Source of the DNA: Bin87 sp965220505 | Lineage (GTDB): Bacteria; Chloroflexota; Dehalococcoidia; Lucifugimonadales; UBA3495 | Assembly (NCBI GenBank): GCA_965220505.1 | Contig: CBDCQE010000001.1 | Coordinates: 2,170,001-2,234,000, forward strand | Reading direction: 5' to 3' | Length of the DNA stretch: 64,000 nt | Shown: one piece after another, positions 1 through 8,815 of the stretch | Layout: each line of letters starts with the position of its first letter | Position numbering within the stretch: position 1 is the first letter of the stretch | Made by a program: the position numbers and the translations under genes | The notes under the pieces: generated by a model | Told to the model about the DNA's origin: nothing | The model's database searches: none | What the model saw: only the letters and a program-made list of their open reading frames with translations

Positions 1-597
1 CCCACCTCACCCATCCTGACCGTCCTCAGCGATGGCGACGCCCGCGCCGCGGGCATGATGCGCTGGGGCCTGACACCGTCCCGCAGCCGCAACAGCAAGT
101 CCGCTCCGCGACTTCTGTTCAATGCCCGGTCGGAAACCATCGACCAGCGACCGACCTTCCGAAACGCGTTCGTCTCCCGCCGCTGCCTGGTGCCGGCCAG
201 CGGATTCTACGAATGGAAAGCCGGATCAGGCCGCACCAAAACGCCCCACTGGGTTTCACACCGCGAGGGGCATCCCATTGCCTTCGCCGGCATCTGGTAC
301 GCTGCCCAACCCGACGACCAGGAGCAGGGAAGCTGCGTGATCATCACCACCGCCGCCAACAACCTGCTGGCGCCCATCTACCACCGCATGCCGGTGATCC
401 TGCCGCCCGAGCACTTCGACGCGTGGCTCTCCAACCACAGCGAACCTGCCGAACTCCTCGAGTTGTTGCGCAGTCGGGATTGGCCGGATATGTCGGTCCG
501 CGAGGTTTCGACGGCGGTAAACCGAGTGGCCAACGACGGGCCGCATCTCATCGATGCCGATGAGCCGGCCGGGCCGACGCTGCGCCTGTTTCCCTAG
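1..597 (+). CDS. SRAP/YedK (HMCES) family protein, 5' end outside window
   Basis: This frame is open from base 1, so the gene starts upstream and its N-terminal catalytic Cys2 is not visible. SRAP proteins bind abasic sites in single-stranded DNA and form a thiazolidine DNA-protein crosslink through Cys2. The visible part has the family signatures in order: 'MMRWGL', 'FNARSETI', 'RRCLVPASGFYEWK' (conserved Glu) and 'IYHRMPVIL' (catalytic His). An internal ATG at 55 is not the true start, because family residues continue upstream of it ('SPILTVLSDGDAR'). The C-terminus ends normally at 597. The family call is strong; any link to an SOS operon cannot be judged from this fragment. Confidence 0.93.
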   Translation, partial: PTSPILTVLSDGDARAAGMMRWGLTPSRSRNSKSAPRLLFNARSETIDQRPTFRNAFVSRRCLVPASGFYEWKAGSGRTKTPHWVSHREGHPIAFAGIWYAAQPDDQEQGSCVIITTAANNLLAPIYHRMPVILPPEHFDAWLSNHSEPAELLELLRSRDWPDMSVREVSTAVNRVANDGPHLIDADEPAGPTLRLFP

Positions 598-627
598 CCA
601 AACTCACCGACGCCGGATCACCGCGGA

Positions 628-2850
628 TCAGTCGTCCGCCACCTCGGCCGCTTCGGCTACCAGTTCCTGCTCGGTGTCGTCCTCGGGCTCGTCAGCGACC
701 GGTTCCGGCGGATGCAGCGGCAGGTCTATGGTCATCTCGGTGAACTCGCCCGGTTCGGACTGGACCAGGATCTCGCCGCCGTGACGGCGAACAATGTCGT
801 TGCAGATTGACAGCCCGAGACCGGTGCCCTTGTCCGTGGGTTTGGTGGTGAAGAACGGGTTGAACATCTTTTCGATGACTTCCGGCGGCATCCCGGTCCC
901 GTTATCCCGGATCCGTATATGGACCCGGTCTTCGTCGAGCTCCGTTGACAGCCACAGGGTAGGTGAGTAATCGGACCCATCGCCGCTCGCCGTCAGGCTC
1001 GTTCGCTTTTCGTTGGTCGCGTAGCAGCCGTTGTTGACGATATTAAGGAACACGCGACCCAGGTCCTGGGGATTGACGTCAATCTCACCCATGGATTCGT
1101 CAAAGTCATACTGCAGGTCCAGTTGGAAGTTGGGGTCCGTGGCACGGACGCTGTGGTAAGCCAGACGGGCGTGTTCGTCCAGGAGGTTGTTGATGTTGGT
1201 GAGTTGATGACCCACCGATTCCCGGCTCATCATCAGCATGTCGTTAACGATGCGGTCGGCGCGGTCGCCGTGGGTGCGGATGCGCTCCAGGTTCTCCGTC
1301 AGGTCGCTGAAGATATCTTCCAGCACGTCGCGCTGTTCCTCGTTCAACTGGCCGTCTTCGTTCTCTTCCAGAGTTTCCTTCATTTCCTCCAGTAGATCTT
1401 CGGAAGCCTCGGAGAAGTTCTTGACGAAGTTCAGCGGGTTCCGGATTTCGTGCGCCACTCCGGCGGTGAGCTCGCCCAGCGCCGCCAGTTTTTCCCGCAT
1501 CACGATCTGGCCCTGGGCGGTGTTGAGATCCGTCAGGGCCTGCTCCAGTTCGCCGTTCTTGCCCTGCAGTTCTTCGGCCAACTGCTCCACCAGGTTCAAC
1601 CGCTGGATTTCGATGGCGTGCTGACGGAATACCTCCAGCGCCGCCGCCATTTCGGCCACCTCGTCCCGGCCTCTGATTTCCGCCCGGGCTTCCAGGTCGC
1701 CCCCGGCCATTTGCCGCATCCACTGCGACAGCATCTCGATCCGGTGCAGGAGGACTCGCCCCACGAACAACCACGCGATCAGGATCGCGCCCACGGCGCT
1801 GAAGGCCGTAATGGCCAGCAGCAGCGTGCGCCCGGTGAATATCGCCTGGTCCGAAGCTGCGGTGGCAACCTCCGCGCTGTTCCTGGCGGTCTGCACCAAG
1901 AACTCCATTTCACCGAGCAGCAACACGGCAATATCATGGTTGTTGCCCAACAACACGACCTGGATATCCGCAAGTTCGAGCTGACGGGCGCGCAGTTCGA
2001 AACTGTTGTCATCGCTCTGCCCCAGTTCCAGCAGGCGTGCGAACCGCGGCGTCAGTTCCGAGTGAATTTCGTGGTCCTCCAATCGGCTCAGATTACGGTT
2101 GATGTGAAAGACCGCAGACTCGAACCGTTCCCGCAGGGGCTCGATCAGCGACGGATCGGACACCGTCCCGGCGCTGGCCAGAATTTGGGTGGCAATGTTC
2201 ACGTTGTTGTGAAGCTCGGACAGGTAATGGAGTTCGGTGAGCTCGTCCTCCGCCCGGTAGGCCACTTCCTCCGTCGGCGGTTCGCCCAATCCCAGGTAAC
2301 CGGTAACCGTGTAAAACAGTTGGTCGTCCCGGGCCGGAGTGAGGATATGGTCGAACTGAAACCTCAGGTCAGTCAGCTCGCCCTGTCGCGCGTCCGCCTG
2401 GTCCTGCAGGGCAAACCTCTCCGATATGCCCTCCTTCATGTCATCGATGTTGAGCAGCAGGGTGTCGGAGTAGGCCCGTATGCGATCGAACCGCTCTTTT
2501 TCGGAGGCGCCCGCCCGCTCTTCCAGGACCGACAGTTGCTCCAGGAACGCTCGGTGGGCTTCGTTGATCCGGTCGTTGCCCACCGCAACCTCTTCCGGAT
2601 CGGTGGCGGTGGGCAACGCCGCGGCATCTGCCACCAGCGCACTGCTGAATTGCGCAACGTCGAAGGCGGCGGCCAGGTCCGGGACGCTCCGCTCGTTGAC
2701 CCGGTTCTGGGCGTCGCCCACCCGGTCGAAGGAATACCATCCCACCAGCGCTGCCGCGAAGGTCAGGCAAACCGCGCCGCCCAGCGCGAGGTACAGCTGG
2801 GAAGAAATGCGATAACGGAGTTCGATGAATTTGGTCAGTGCAGCCATCAT
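628..2850 (-). CDS. Membrane sensor histidine kinase (TorS-like sensor, HAMP, HisKA, HATPase)
   Basis: This 740-residue transmembrane kinase has TM1 near residues 18-38, a long all-helical extracytoplasmic region (about 40-340), TM2 near 342-364, HAMP, a coiled coil (about 415-455), then HisKA with phospho-acceptor His467 in 'GVAHEIRNPLNF'. The HATPase has an N box ('FLNIVNNGCYAT'), G1 ('RDNGTGMP'), F box ('NPFFTT') and G2 ('GTGLGLSI'). Its ATG overlaps the stop of the upstream periplasmic-binding-protein gene (ATGATG, 4-base overlap), implying translational coupling. By analogy with TorT/TorS, the helical sensor may read the ligand state of that protein. It has no receiver domain of its own; the receiver-phosphatase encoded at 4694-5863 is the obvious target. 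The kinase call is certain; the TorS analogy is inference. Confidence 0.95.
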   Translation of the reverse strand: MMAALTKFIELRYRISSQLYLALGGAVCLTFAAALVGWYSFDRVGDAQNRVNERSVPDLAAAFDVAQFSSALVADAAALPTATDPEEVAVGNDRINEAHRAFLEQLSVLEERAGASEKERFDRIRAYSDTLLLNIDDMKEGISERFALQDQADARQGELTDLRFQFDHILTPARDDQLFYTVTGYLGLGEPPTEEVAYRAEDELTELHYLSELHNNVNIATQILASAGTVSDPSLIEPLRERFESAVFHINRNLSRLEDHEIHSELTPRFARLLELGQSDDNSFELRARQLELADIQVVLLGNNHDIAVLLLGEMEFLVQTARNSAEVATAASDQAIFTGRTLLLAITAFSAVGAILIAWLFVGRVLLHRIEMLSQWMRQMAGGDLEARAEIRGRDEVAEMAAALEVFRQHAIEIQRLNLVEQLAEELQGKNGELEQALTDLNTAQGQIVMREKLAALGELTAGVAHEIRNPLNFVKNFSEASEDLLEEMKETLEENEDGQLNEEQRDVLEDIFSDLTENLERIRTHGDRADRIVNDMLMMSRESVGHQLTNINNLLDEHARLAYHSVRATDPNFQLDLQYDFDESMGEIDVNPQDLGRVFLNIVNNGCYATNEKRTSLTASGDGSDYSPTLWLSTELDEDRVHIRIRDNGTGMPPEVIEKMFNPFFTTKPTDKGTGLGLSICNDIVRRHGGEILVQSEPGEFTEMTIDLPLHPPEPVADEPEDDTEQELVAEAAEVADD

Positions 2851-4169
2851 TTGTCTTCGCTCCCAAAAACATCCTTCGGCAGGACATCCAGCGGAATGTA
2901 TTGCCCTTCGTCTCCGATCATCGTCAGGAAGACCTCATCAGACCATTGGTTGCCCTCTTCCTGGCTGTAATTCAGCTCAAGGCCGCTCATGTTGATGGGC
3001 CGGTCGATTCGCAGCAAGCTCAAAAAACAGGCCCGGGTCACATCGTCGCCGCATCGCTCCAGGCCGGCAATGGCGAGACGCCCCGCCATGTAGCCCTCCA
3101 GGGACACGAACCCCGGCTCCACCTCGGGATCGTATTCTGCCAACGCTTCCTGGTAGGCGGCAACAACCGGGTTCGACGTATCCGTCGGAAAGGGCACCAC
3201 CTGGGTAACAATTACACCCTCGCCACCGCCGCCCAACTCCTCAGCCAGGGCGTTGCTCCCAACAAACGAAACGGTCATGAACACCGGATTCATCCCGATC
3301 TCCCGAGCCCAGGCGATGACCGCGGCCACCGGTTGGTAGGCGCCAATCACGATAACCGCTTCGGGATTCCCCTTCCGCACGTCCAGCAATCCGGTTTTCA
3401 CCGCAGTGGTGTTGCGTTGGTAAAGACCGACGGCCACCGGCTTCATGGGTTTCCCGTCCGAGCCGTAGCGCCGATCCAGCGCCGCCTTGGCCCCATTGAA
3501 CCCAGCCCTGCCGAAAGAGTCGTCCTGGTACATGACCGCGATGCGCTCGATACCCAGGTCCTCGGTCAGGCGTTCGACCATCTCCTCGGTTTCCTGGTTG
3601 TACGAAGACCGGAGATTGATCACGCTGCGCAACTTCGGGTCCCGCAGGAACGCGGCTCCCGTAAAAGGCGCAATGTAAGGCACCCCGGCAGCTTCCGCCA
3701 CCGGCACGGCAGAACGCGACGTCGGCGTGCCGACCGCCCCGATCAACGCAAAGACATTTTCTGCTTCGATGAGTTCCGTTGTATTGGCGATCGCAAGCTC
3801 CGGCTCATAGGTGTCGTCGCGGGTCACCAACTCCAGGCGACGCCCGTTGACCCCACCGGCCCGGTTGACTTCGGCGAAGGCGGCCTGGATGCCGTGGTTC
3901 ATGCCGATGCCCAGCTGCCCGGCTGGACCGGTGAACGCCGCCGATTGCCCGAACACTATGCGGTCGTCGAATACGCCCGGGTCTTCGCGGCTCACCGTGG
4001 GCGAGATGGCGAAACGCGGTGGCGTGGAAGTGGGCGCGGCAACCGCCGGCGCCTGGGCAAGGGAGGCGTCCGCGTCCGTGTCAGTATCCGGGCCGCACGC
4101 CGCCAGCCCCAGCAGACACACAGCCAAGATGGTCGAGAGTGTCTTCGCGATACGATTGGCCCGGTACAC
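2847..4169 (-). CDS. LivJ-like periplasmic binding lipoprotein, sensor partner of the histidine kinase
   Basis: This 440-residue protein has a lipoprotein signal (hydrophobic stretch about 10-24, lipobox LAAC with Cys25), then an Ala/Pro/Thr-rich linker, then a type I periplasmic-binding fold of the branched-chain amino acid family ('IVFGQSAAFTGPAGQLG' at its start, 'AVMYQDDSFGRAGFNGA' mid-domain). Such proteins usually serve ABC importers, but no permease or ATPase lies nearby. Instead the gene sits between an RsbW-like kinase gene and a histidine kinase gene, overlapping the latter by 4 bases. I infer a ligand-presenting role for the kinase rather than transport. The ligand cannot be deduced; amino acids, amides or aromatic acids are typical for the family. 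Confidence 0.9.
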   Translation of the reverse strand: MYRANRIAKTLSTILAVCLLGLAACGPDTDTDADASLAQAPAVAAPTSTPPRFAISPTVSREDPGVFDDRIVFGQSAAFTGPAGQLGIGMNHGIQAAFAEVNRAGGVNGRRLELVTRDDTYEPELAIANTTELIEAENVFALIGAVGTPTSRSAVPVAEAAGVPYIAPFTGAAFLRDPKLRSVINLRSSYNQETEEMVERLTEDLGIERIAVMYQDDSFGRAGFNGAKAALDRRYGSDGKPMKPVAVGLYQRNTTAVKTGLLDVRKGNPEAVIVIGAYQPVAAVIAWAREIGMNPVFMTVSFVGSNALAEELGGGGEGVIVTQVVPFPTDTSNPVVAAYQEALAEYDPEVEPGFVSLEGYMAGRLAIAGLERCGDDVTRACFLSLLRIDRPINMSGLELNYSQEEGNQWSDEVFLTMIGDEGQYIPLDVLPKDVFGSEDK

Positions 4170-4277
4170 CGAGTAGCCTCTAATCTGACCGGACGATTCC
4201 GCTGCGGCGTCGGCAACGGCAGACTGACAATTACCCGCGGACCGATGCGCTCGCAGCCAAAGCTGGAATCGCCGGGG

Positions 4278-4691
4278 TCACTCCGACTTGCGCTTGGTCA
4301 TCGCCAGCTTGTTCTTGCCGTCCTCTCTGCTGTACGACATCTCGTCCATCATCGACCGCACCAGGTGGATGCCGAGCCCGCCGATGGGTCGGTTGCCCAG
4401 CGGGGCGGAAATGTCGGGTGTCTCCTGATCGAGCAGGGGATTGAACGGCCGGCCGTCGTCCGAGATTTCTACGGTAACTCTCTCGCCGTCGGATGCCAGA
4501 GATATCTCGATGTCGCCTGTTGCGCCGCTGTAATTGACGATGTTAACGCCCAGTTCTTCGAGGACCAGGTTCAGCTTGAAAACCAAGTCGGGCGGCCAGT
4601 TATCGCGCTCCGCGAACTCTTCCACCGCCGTTGGGATCAATTCAAGCTGCTCATGGCTGGGAGCAATCTTCAAAAACGCGTGGGCCGTCAT
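4278..4691 (-). CDS. RsbW/SpoIIAB-like serine kinase (anti-sigma factor type HATPase)
   Basis: This 137-residue cytoplasmic GHKL ATPase has an N box ('LEELGVNIVNYSG'), G1 ('ISDDGRPFNP') and G2 ('GGLGIHLVRSMMDEMSY'), the layout of RsbW-type kinases that phosphorylate STAS antagonists and sequester a partner such as a sigma factor. It starts 2 bases after the stop of the receiver-phosphatase gene, so the two are probably co-translated. The natural substrate is the STAS protein encoded at 5945-6283. No sigma factor or other target gene is in the window. The class call is secure; the identity of its client is unknown. Confidence 0.92.
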   Translation of the reverse strand: MTAHAFLKIAPSHEQLELIPTAVEEFAERDNWPPDLVFKLNLVLEELGVNIVNYSGATGDIEISLASDGERVTVEISDDGRPFNPLLDQETPDISAPLGNRPIGGLGIHLVRSMMDEMSYSREDGKNKLAMTKRKSE

Positions 4692-4693
4692 GT

Positions 4694-5863
4694 TCAGGTC
4701 TCGCTGCGGCGGAAAATGAGGCAGGTGATGTCGTCGAACTGCGCGGTATTTCCTGCGAATTGGTTCACGGCCTCAAACACAGCCGCGGTTGATACTTCGG
4801 CATCCCGGGGCGGATGCGAGGTAAACACCTGCTGCAGCCGTTCCATTCCGAACTCTTCCCCATCCTCGTTTACGGCCTCAGTGACGCCGTCGGTGTAAAA
4901 GACCACGGTATCGCCGGTTGAAATGGAGATCGTTCTTTCGTCGTAATTCATGCCCGGCATCACCCCCAACGCGATACCGTTGGTGCCGGGCAGCACCGTG
5001 GAAGTCCCGTCAACGTGGGCGATCAAAGGCGCGTTGTGGCCGCCATTAGCGTAGGTCATTTCCCCGGTCTTCGGATCGTACACCGCGTAGAACAGGGTGA
5101 CGAACATCATGGCGTCGTTGTCGTCGTACAGCAGATCGTTGACTTCCGTGAGGACTTCGCGCGGGGATTTGAGCCCCATGGCCGCGCTCTTGAGGAGAGT
5201 GCGGCTGGCCATCATGAACAACGCGGCGGGCACGCCCTTGTCCGACACATCTGCCACGGCCAGTCCAATCCGGCCATTGTCCAGATAAACGACGTCGAAG
5301 AAATCCCCGCCTACGACCCGGGCTGGGATCATGCTCCCGTAGATCTGGAATCCGGGCTGTCTGGGAAACTCCGTGGGCAGGATCGACTGCTGCATCTTGT
5401 TGGCGACGTCGAGCTCGTTTTCCAGCGCTACCAGCCGCTCGCGTGACGCCGTCGCCTCTCGCCACGCTTCGAGGTTGGTCAACGCCCGTTCGATGGTGAT
5501 CCGCAGGTCTTCGAAATCGACCGGTTTGGTGACGAAATCGAACGCTCCGAGGTTCATTGCGGAGCGGATATTTTTCATGTCTCCATAAGCGGAGATGATT
5601 ACGGCGTGTATGTCGGGAGCGACATCCGGTATGTGCGACAACAACGCCAGTCCGTCCATCTGAGGCATGTTGATGTCGGACAACACCATATCGATTTCGT
5701 CGTCTTGGTTGAGGGTTTCGAGCGCTTCCACTCCATTTTGCGCAAACACGAACTGGTAGCGGCCCGAACGAATGGCCCGCCGCATCCGCTGCAAAACCAG
5801 CGGCTCCAGGTCGGGCTCGTCGTCGACCACCAGTATCCGGTATGGCCCTGACGTATCTGCCAT
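4694..5863 (-). CDS. Response regulator with PP2C/SpoIIE phosphatase output
   Basis: This 389-residue protein has an N-terminal receiver (acid pocket Asp14/Asp15, phospho-acceptor Asp63 in 'LSDINMPQMDG'), a helical linker with coiled-coil character (about 130-170), and a PPM/SpoIIE phosphatase with metal-binding motifs 'GGDFFDV', 'VADVSDKGVPAALFM', 'YANGGHNAPL', 'YTDGVTEA' and 'DDITCLIF'. I chose the ATG at 5863, preceded by AGGGACGGA and close to the receiver; an in-frame GTG at 5902 would add 13 residues. The expected role is phosphorelay-controlled dephosphorylation of the STAS protein, reversing the RsbW-like kinase. RsbU- and RssB-like proteins with this architecture are known. Confidence 0.94.
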   Translation of the reverse strand: MADTSGPYRILVVDDEPDLEPLVLQRMRRAIRSGRYQFVFAQNGVEALETLNQDDEIDMVLSDINMPQMDGLALLSHIPDVAPDIHAVIISAYGDMKNIRSAMNLGAFDFVTKPVDFEDLRITIERALTNLEAWREATASRERLVALENELDVANKMQQSILPTEFPRQPGFQIYGSMIPARVVGGDFFDVVYLDNGRIGLAVADVSDKGVPAALFMMASRTLLKSAAMGLKSPREVLTEVNDLLYDDNDAMMFVTLFYAVYDPKTGEMTYANGGHNAPLIAHVDGTSTVLPGTNGIALGVMPGMNYDERTISISTGDTVVFYTDGVTEAVNEDGEEFGMERLQQVFTSHPPRDAEVSTAAVFEAVNQFAGNTAQFDDITCLIFRRSET

Positions 5864-5944
5864 GATTCCGTCCCTGACGGGCGGCCTGCGGCGCCCGATC
5901 ACCGTGAGTTTGGCCTCGCGAAGCCGGTTACCCGTAGTAGAGGA

Positions 5945-6283
5945 CTACCCCTTCAGTGCGGCGATGGCCTCGTCCTGCGACGGATGGATAGCTATGACCT
6001 GGTCGAAACCGCTGATTTCGAAGACTTCGCGCACGGTCCCTGAAAGTGCGCACAGCGCGAAGCCGGAGTTTTGTCGCTGAAGGGTTTTGGCCGTTTGCAG
6101 AACCACACGGAGCCCCGCACTACTGATGTACGTGAGCTTTTCCATGTCGAGGATAACCACCTGGTCGGTGGGTTCGATGGCCGCATCCAGATCTTCGAGG
6201 AAACGCTGTGCGTTGGTGCTGTCGACGCGTTCGGCAGCCTCAATGATCAAAGTGCCCTCATTCCTCTGGAACTCGATTGCCAT
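5945..6283 (-). CDS. STAS-domain anti-sigma factor antagonist
   Basis: This 112-residue single STAS domain carries 'VVILDMEKLTYISSAGLRV', where Ser54 or Ser55 corresponds to the serine phosphorylated by RsbW/SpoIIAB kinases. Unphosphorylated antagonists bind the kinase and free its client. It is the first gene of the minus-strand operon that continues with the PP2C phosphatase and the RsbW-like kinase, so a full partner-switching triad is encoded in order. An 81-base gap separates it from the phosphatase gene. Family assignment is firm. Confidence 0.92.
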   Translation of the reverse strand: MAIEFQRNEGTLIIEAAERVDSTNAQRFLEDLDAAIEPTDQVVILDMEKLTYISSAGLRVVLQTAKTLQRQNSGFALCALSGTVREVFEISGFDQVIAIHPSQDEAIAALKG

Positions 6284-6637
6284 GATGCTGTCTCCTGGAT
6301 TGCGCTGGAATTTAAGCAGTTATTGGGAGCACTGGCTGACGCGCCTGATAGGCGCACCAGTGGCCTTGCCCATTTTCAAAGAATTGTATCATCGAATCGG
6401 ATTTTGTGTACCAGGTTTCCAACCCGTTTATCGCACTAATGTCTGGTTTCGATCCTAACGGGCGCAACGTTGTCCCTCGTCAAATGCGCATTGGCGCTGC
6501 GGGTCCGCAAGCGCCGCATTGGCTGGCTGGCATCCCCACTCCGCTTGCTGAGTCGGCGCGTTGACGGAACCGGCATCGACAAATAGACTGCGACCATCCC
6601 GCACGTCTTCCAGGCTCCGAATCGGAGGAGAATCACC
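6284..6637. promoter_or_regulatory. Divergent intergenic region with hairpin and candidate promoter
   Basis: This 354-base region lies between the divergent STAS operon and UGSC selenoprotein gene. No convincing ORF is present. An interrupted stem-loop at 6331-6361 (outer arms ACTGG/CCAGT, inner arms GCGCCT/AGGCGC) sits 48 bases upstream of the STAS start. On the minus strand a TACAAT hexamer at 6384-6389 could be a -10 box, but no good -35 was found. On the plus strand GGAGGAG at 6624-6630 is the ribosome site for the selenoprotein gene. Confidence 0.35.
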
Positions 6638-8359
6638 ATGCAGTTGCAGATCATGTCCCCGGCCGCCTCACGCGTCGATTTCAAGGTCCCTCCGGCCGCT
6701 CGCCTGGACACCCTGGAAGGCAAAACCATTGGCCTCTACAACAACATGACCGGCGGGGCCGACGTGGCCGTCAACCGTGTCGCCGAGCATCTCAGTCGCC
6801 GTTTCAGCAACGTCAGATTCGAAAGCTACGGCGGCAACCTGCGCGACGGCCGCCCGGCATTGAGTAGAGGCGTGCATATCGACGACGAGGAAGCCGGCCG
6901 TATCGCCGTCGAAGTGGATGCCATGGTGGGCGCCGCCGCCCATTGAGGGGGCTGCACGTCGTGGCTTGCCCACGACATGGTAGCAATGGAAAAGGCCGGC
7001 GTGCCCGCGGTGGGCATCGCCGCGCGCAGTTTCGCCCGGGCCTGGCAGTCCTGCGTCGACGGCTGGGGCCAGCCCGCCACCGCGTTCGTCACCATCCCCC
7101 ACGCCTGCACCGGCCAGCAGCCCGACTACATCCACAAGATGGTGGATGAGCAGATCGACAACATCATCCTCGGGCTGACCCGGATGTCGGCATCCGCCGA
7201 CCTTTCCGGCGGAGCCAACGGCCACAGCGAGACCGACGTCTTCACCGTGGAACTGGACGACACCCCTCTGGGCCTGGACGCGGTTAACCGTTTCATGGAA
7301 GAGCGCGACTGGAGCGACGGGATGCCCATCGTTCCGCCCACGCCCGCGGCCGTGGAAGCCATGCTCAAGGGCACGCGCCGCGACCCGCAGGACGTGGTCA
7401 TGGTCATGGAACCTGGCTTCGGCCTGGCCACCGTGGAAAAGGTCGCCATCAACGCCGTGATGGCGGGATGCCAGCCTGCCCAGTTCCCCATCCTGCTGGC
7501 CGCCCTCGAGTGCATCGCCCAGCCCGAGATGAACCACCGGGACATGCAGGTGTCCGGCCACACCGAGGCCCCGCTGATCCTGGTCAACGGCCCCATCGCC
7601 AACAAGGCCGGCATCAACTATGGAACTTCGGCAATGGGTCCCGGCGTGGTCAACAAGGCCAACACCGCCATCGGTCGGGCGCTGCGCCTCTGCCTGATTA
7701 ACATCGGCTACTGCAAGGCCGGCGCCGGCGACCCCAACTTCATCGGCCTGCCCACCAAGTTCGGCATGTGCATCGCCGAGAACGAGGAAGTCAGCCCCTG
7801 GCAGCCGTACCACGTGGACAAGGGGTTCCGCGCCGACGAAAGCGCGGTCACCGTGATCACCGTCACCGGCCCCACCGACATCCTCGACGCCGGTTCCCGC
7901 AACCACGAGGATACGCTGAACAACATCGCCTCCATGATGTTCTACCGCCACGCCGGCGGTGGCAGCTGGATCAAGGGCCGCCAGTCCGCCCAGGTGGGCC
8001 ACACCAATCAGCGGGTTGAGTACCAGAGCCCCTACCATCCCATCATGCTCAGCCCCTCCCGCGCGGTGATACTGCAGGAAGCCGGCTTCAGCAAGCGCGC
8101 CACCCAGGAGTGGCTGCACGAGCATTGCCGCGCCTCCCTGCGCGACGCCATCGGCCCGGCCGGCATGCCCACCGACGCCAACGGCAAGTGGCTCCGCTAT
8201 CCGGAACTCCAGCACCTGGCCGACGACCCGGACGCCACCATCCCCGCGCTGGAAGACCCCGAACAGTACCTGCTGTTCGTCACCGGCGGCTCCACCCACT
8301 ACGCCAACTTCTTCTATGGCACCTACGGCATCGCCACCATGCCCGTGGAGGACGTGTAA
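6638..8359 (+). CDS. UGSC-family selenoprotein with in-frame UGA (Sec103)
   Basis: The ATG at 6638 (ribosome site GGAGGAG) opens a frame that meets TGA at 6944-6946 and then continues in the same frame to 8359. Reading UGA as selenocysteine gives 573 residues with the motif Sec103-Gly-Gly-Cys106 followed by 'TSWLAHDMVAMEKAGVPAV', matching the conserved UGSC/CGSC context of this redox-like family. A stem-loop that fits a bacterial SECIS element starts a few bases after the UGA. A large C-terminal domain of unknown function follows ('WSDGMPIVPPTPAAVEAML', 'NGPIANKAGINYGTSAMGPG'). Reaction and substrate are not established. Read conventionally, the locus would be split into a 102-residue piece and a C-terminal ORF starting at 6977, losing the active motif. 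No sel genes are in the window. Confidence 0.85.
6951..6984 (+). promoter_or_regulatory. Candidate bacterial SECIS element
   Basis: Just downstream of the UGA, bases 6958-6964 (GTCGTGG) pair perfectly with 6970-6976 (CCACGAC), leaving a 5-base loop CTTGC. A lower helix GCT (6951-6953) with AGC (6982-6984) can extend it across an internal loop. The apical loop begins about 18 bases after the UGA and contains a G, both within the usual range for bSECIS elements recognised by SelB. The hairpin is also coding. Assigned by hand folding only. Confidence 0.65.
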
Positions 8360-8371
8360 GAAGAGGCCGCC

Positions 8372-8815
8372 ATGATGATAACCCAGGATGTGTATGACAC
8401 CATCGTCAAGATCGTATATGAGGACCTGACTGGCAGATTCAAAGGGGAGATTGAATTCGGCCCCATTGACATCCAACAGGAAATCGACCAGTACGGAGAT
8501 CCTTATCTGCACATCCGCATCGTGTTCGATGGCGACCAGGGCAAACTGGACTCCAAGTGGACCAGCGGCCTGATCGCGCGTCTGCTCCCCCAACTGGTTG
8601 ACCTGGGGATCAAACACGTTCCTCACAAATCGTTCTTCAGCAAGGAGGATTGGGAGAGCAGAATCAACAGCAGCGCCGCTTTCGAGGCAATGAGGCGCAA
8701 GTTCAGTGAAGCGCCAACGCCCGATTGGTCGTTGACCCCAGCGCAGGTCGAGGAAGGGATCGCACTTGCGGAAGCCGGTTTGGCTGAGGAATCCCAAACG
8801 TGGCCCAGCTACTGA
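8372..8815 (+). CDS. Hypothetical protein, putative partner of the MazF-like toxin
   Basis: This 147-residue soluble protein has no recognised domain. Features seen are an N-terminal helix-strand segment, 'YLHIRIVFDGDQGKLDSKWTSGL', and a polar C-terminal helix. It starts 12 bases after the selenoprotein stop, with AAGAGG as ribosome site, and its 3' end overlaps the downstream PemK/MazF-like toxin gene by 16 bases. That is the position of an antitoxin, although known MazE antitoxins are shorter and carry an N-terminal AbrB-like fold not evident here. Antitoxin function is therefore only an inference from position and overlap. Confidence 0.7.
   Translation: MMITQDVYDTIVKIVYEDLTGRFKGEIEFGPIDIQQEIDQYGDPYLHIRIVFDGDQGKLDSKWTSGLIARLLPQLVDLGIKHVPHKSFFSKEDWESRINSSAAFEAMRRKFSEAPTPDWSLTPAQVEEGIALAEAGLAEESQTWPSY

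Noticed and set aside
2838..4898. Long open frame on the plus strand opposite the signalling operon
   Set aside because: It is antisense to three genes with clear domain motifs; its product is rich in His/Arg/Gly with no recognisable fold.
6977..8359. Independent gene starting at 6977
   Set aside because: It starts inside the conserved UGSC domain just after the hairpin, with no ribosome site; read-through from 6638 explains it better.
6668..8797. 709-codon minus-strand frame opposite the selenoprotein gene
   Set aside because: Low-complexity Gly/Val/His product, a mirror of GC-rich codons; no family features.
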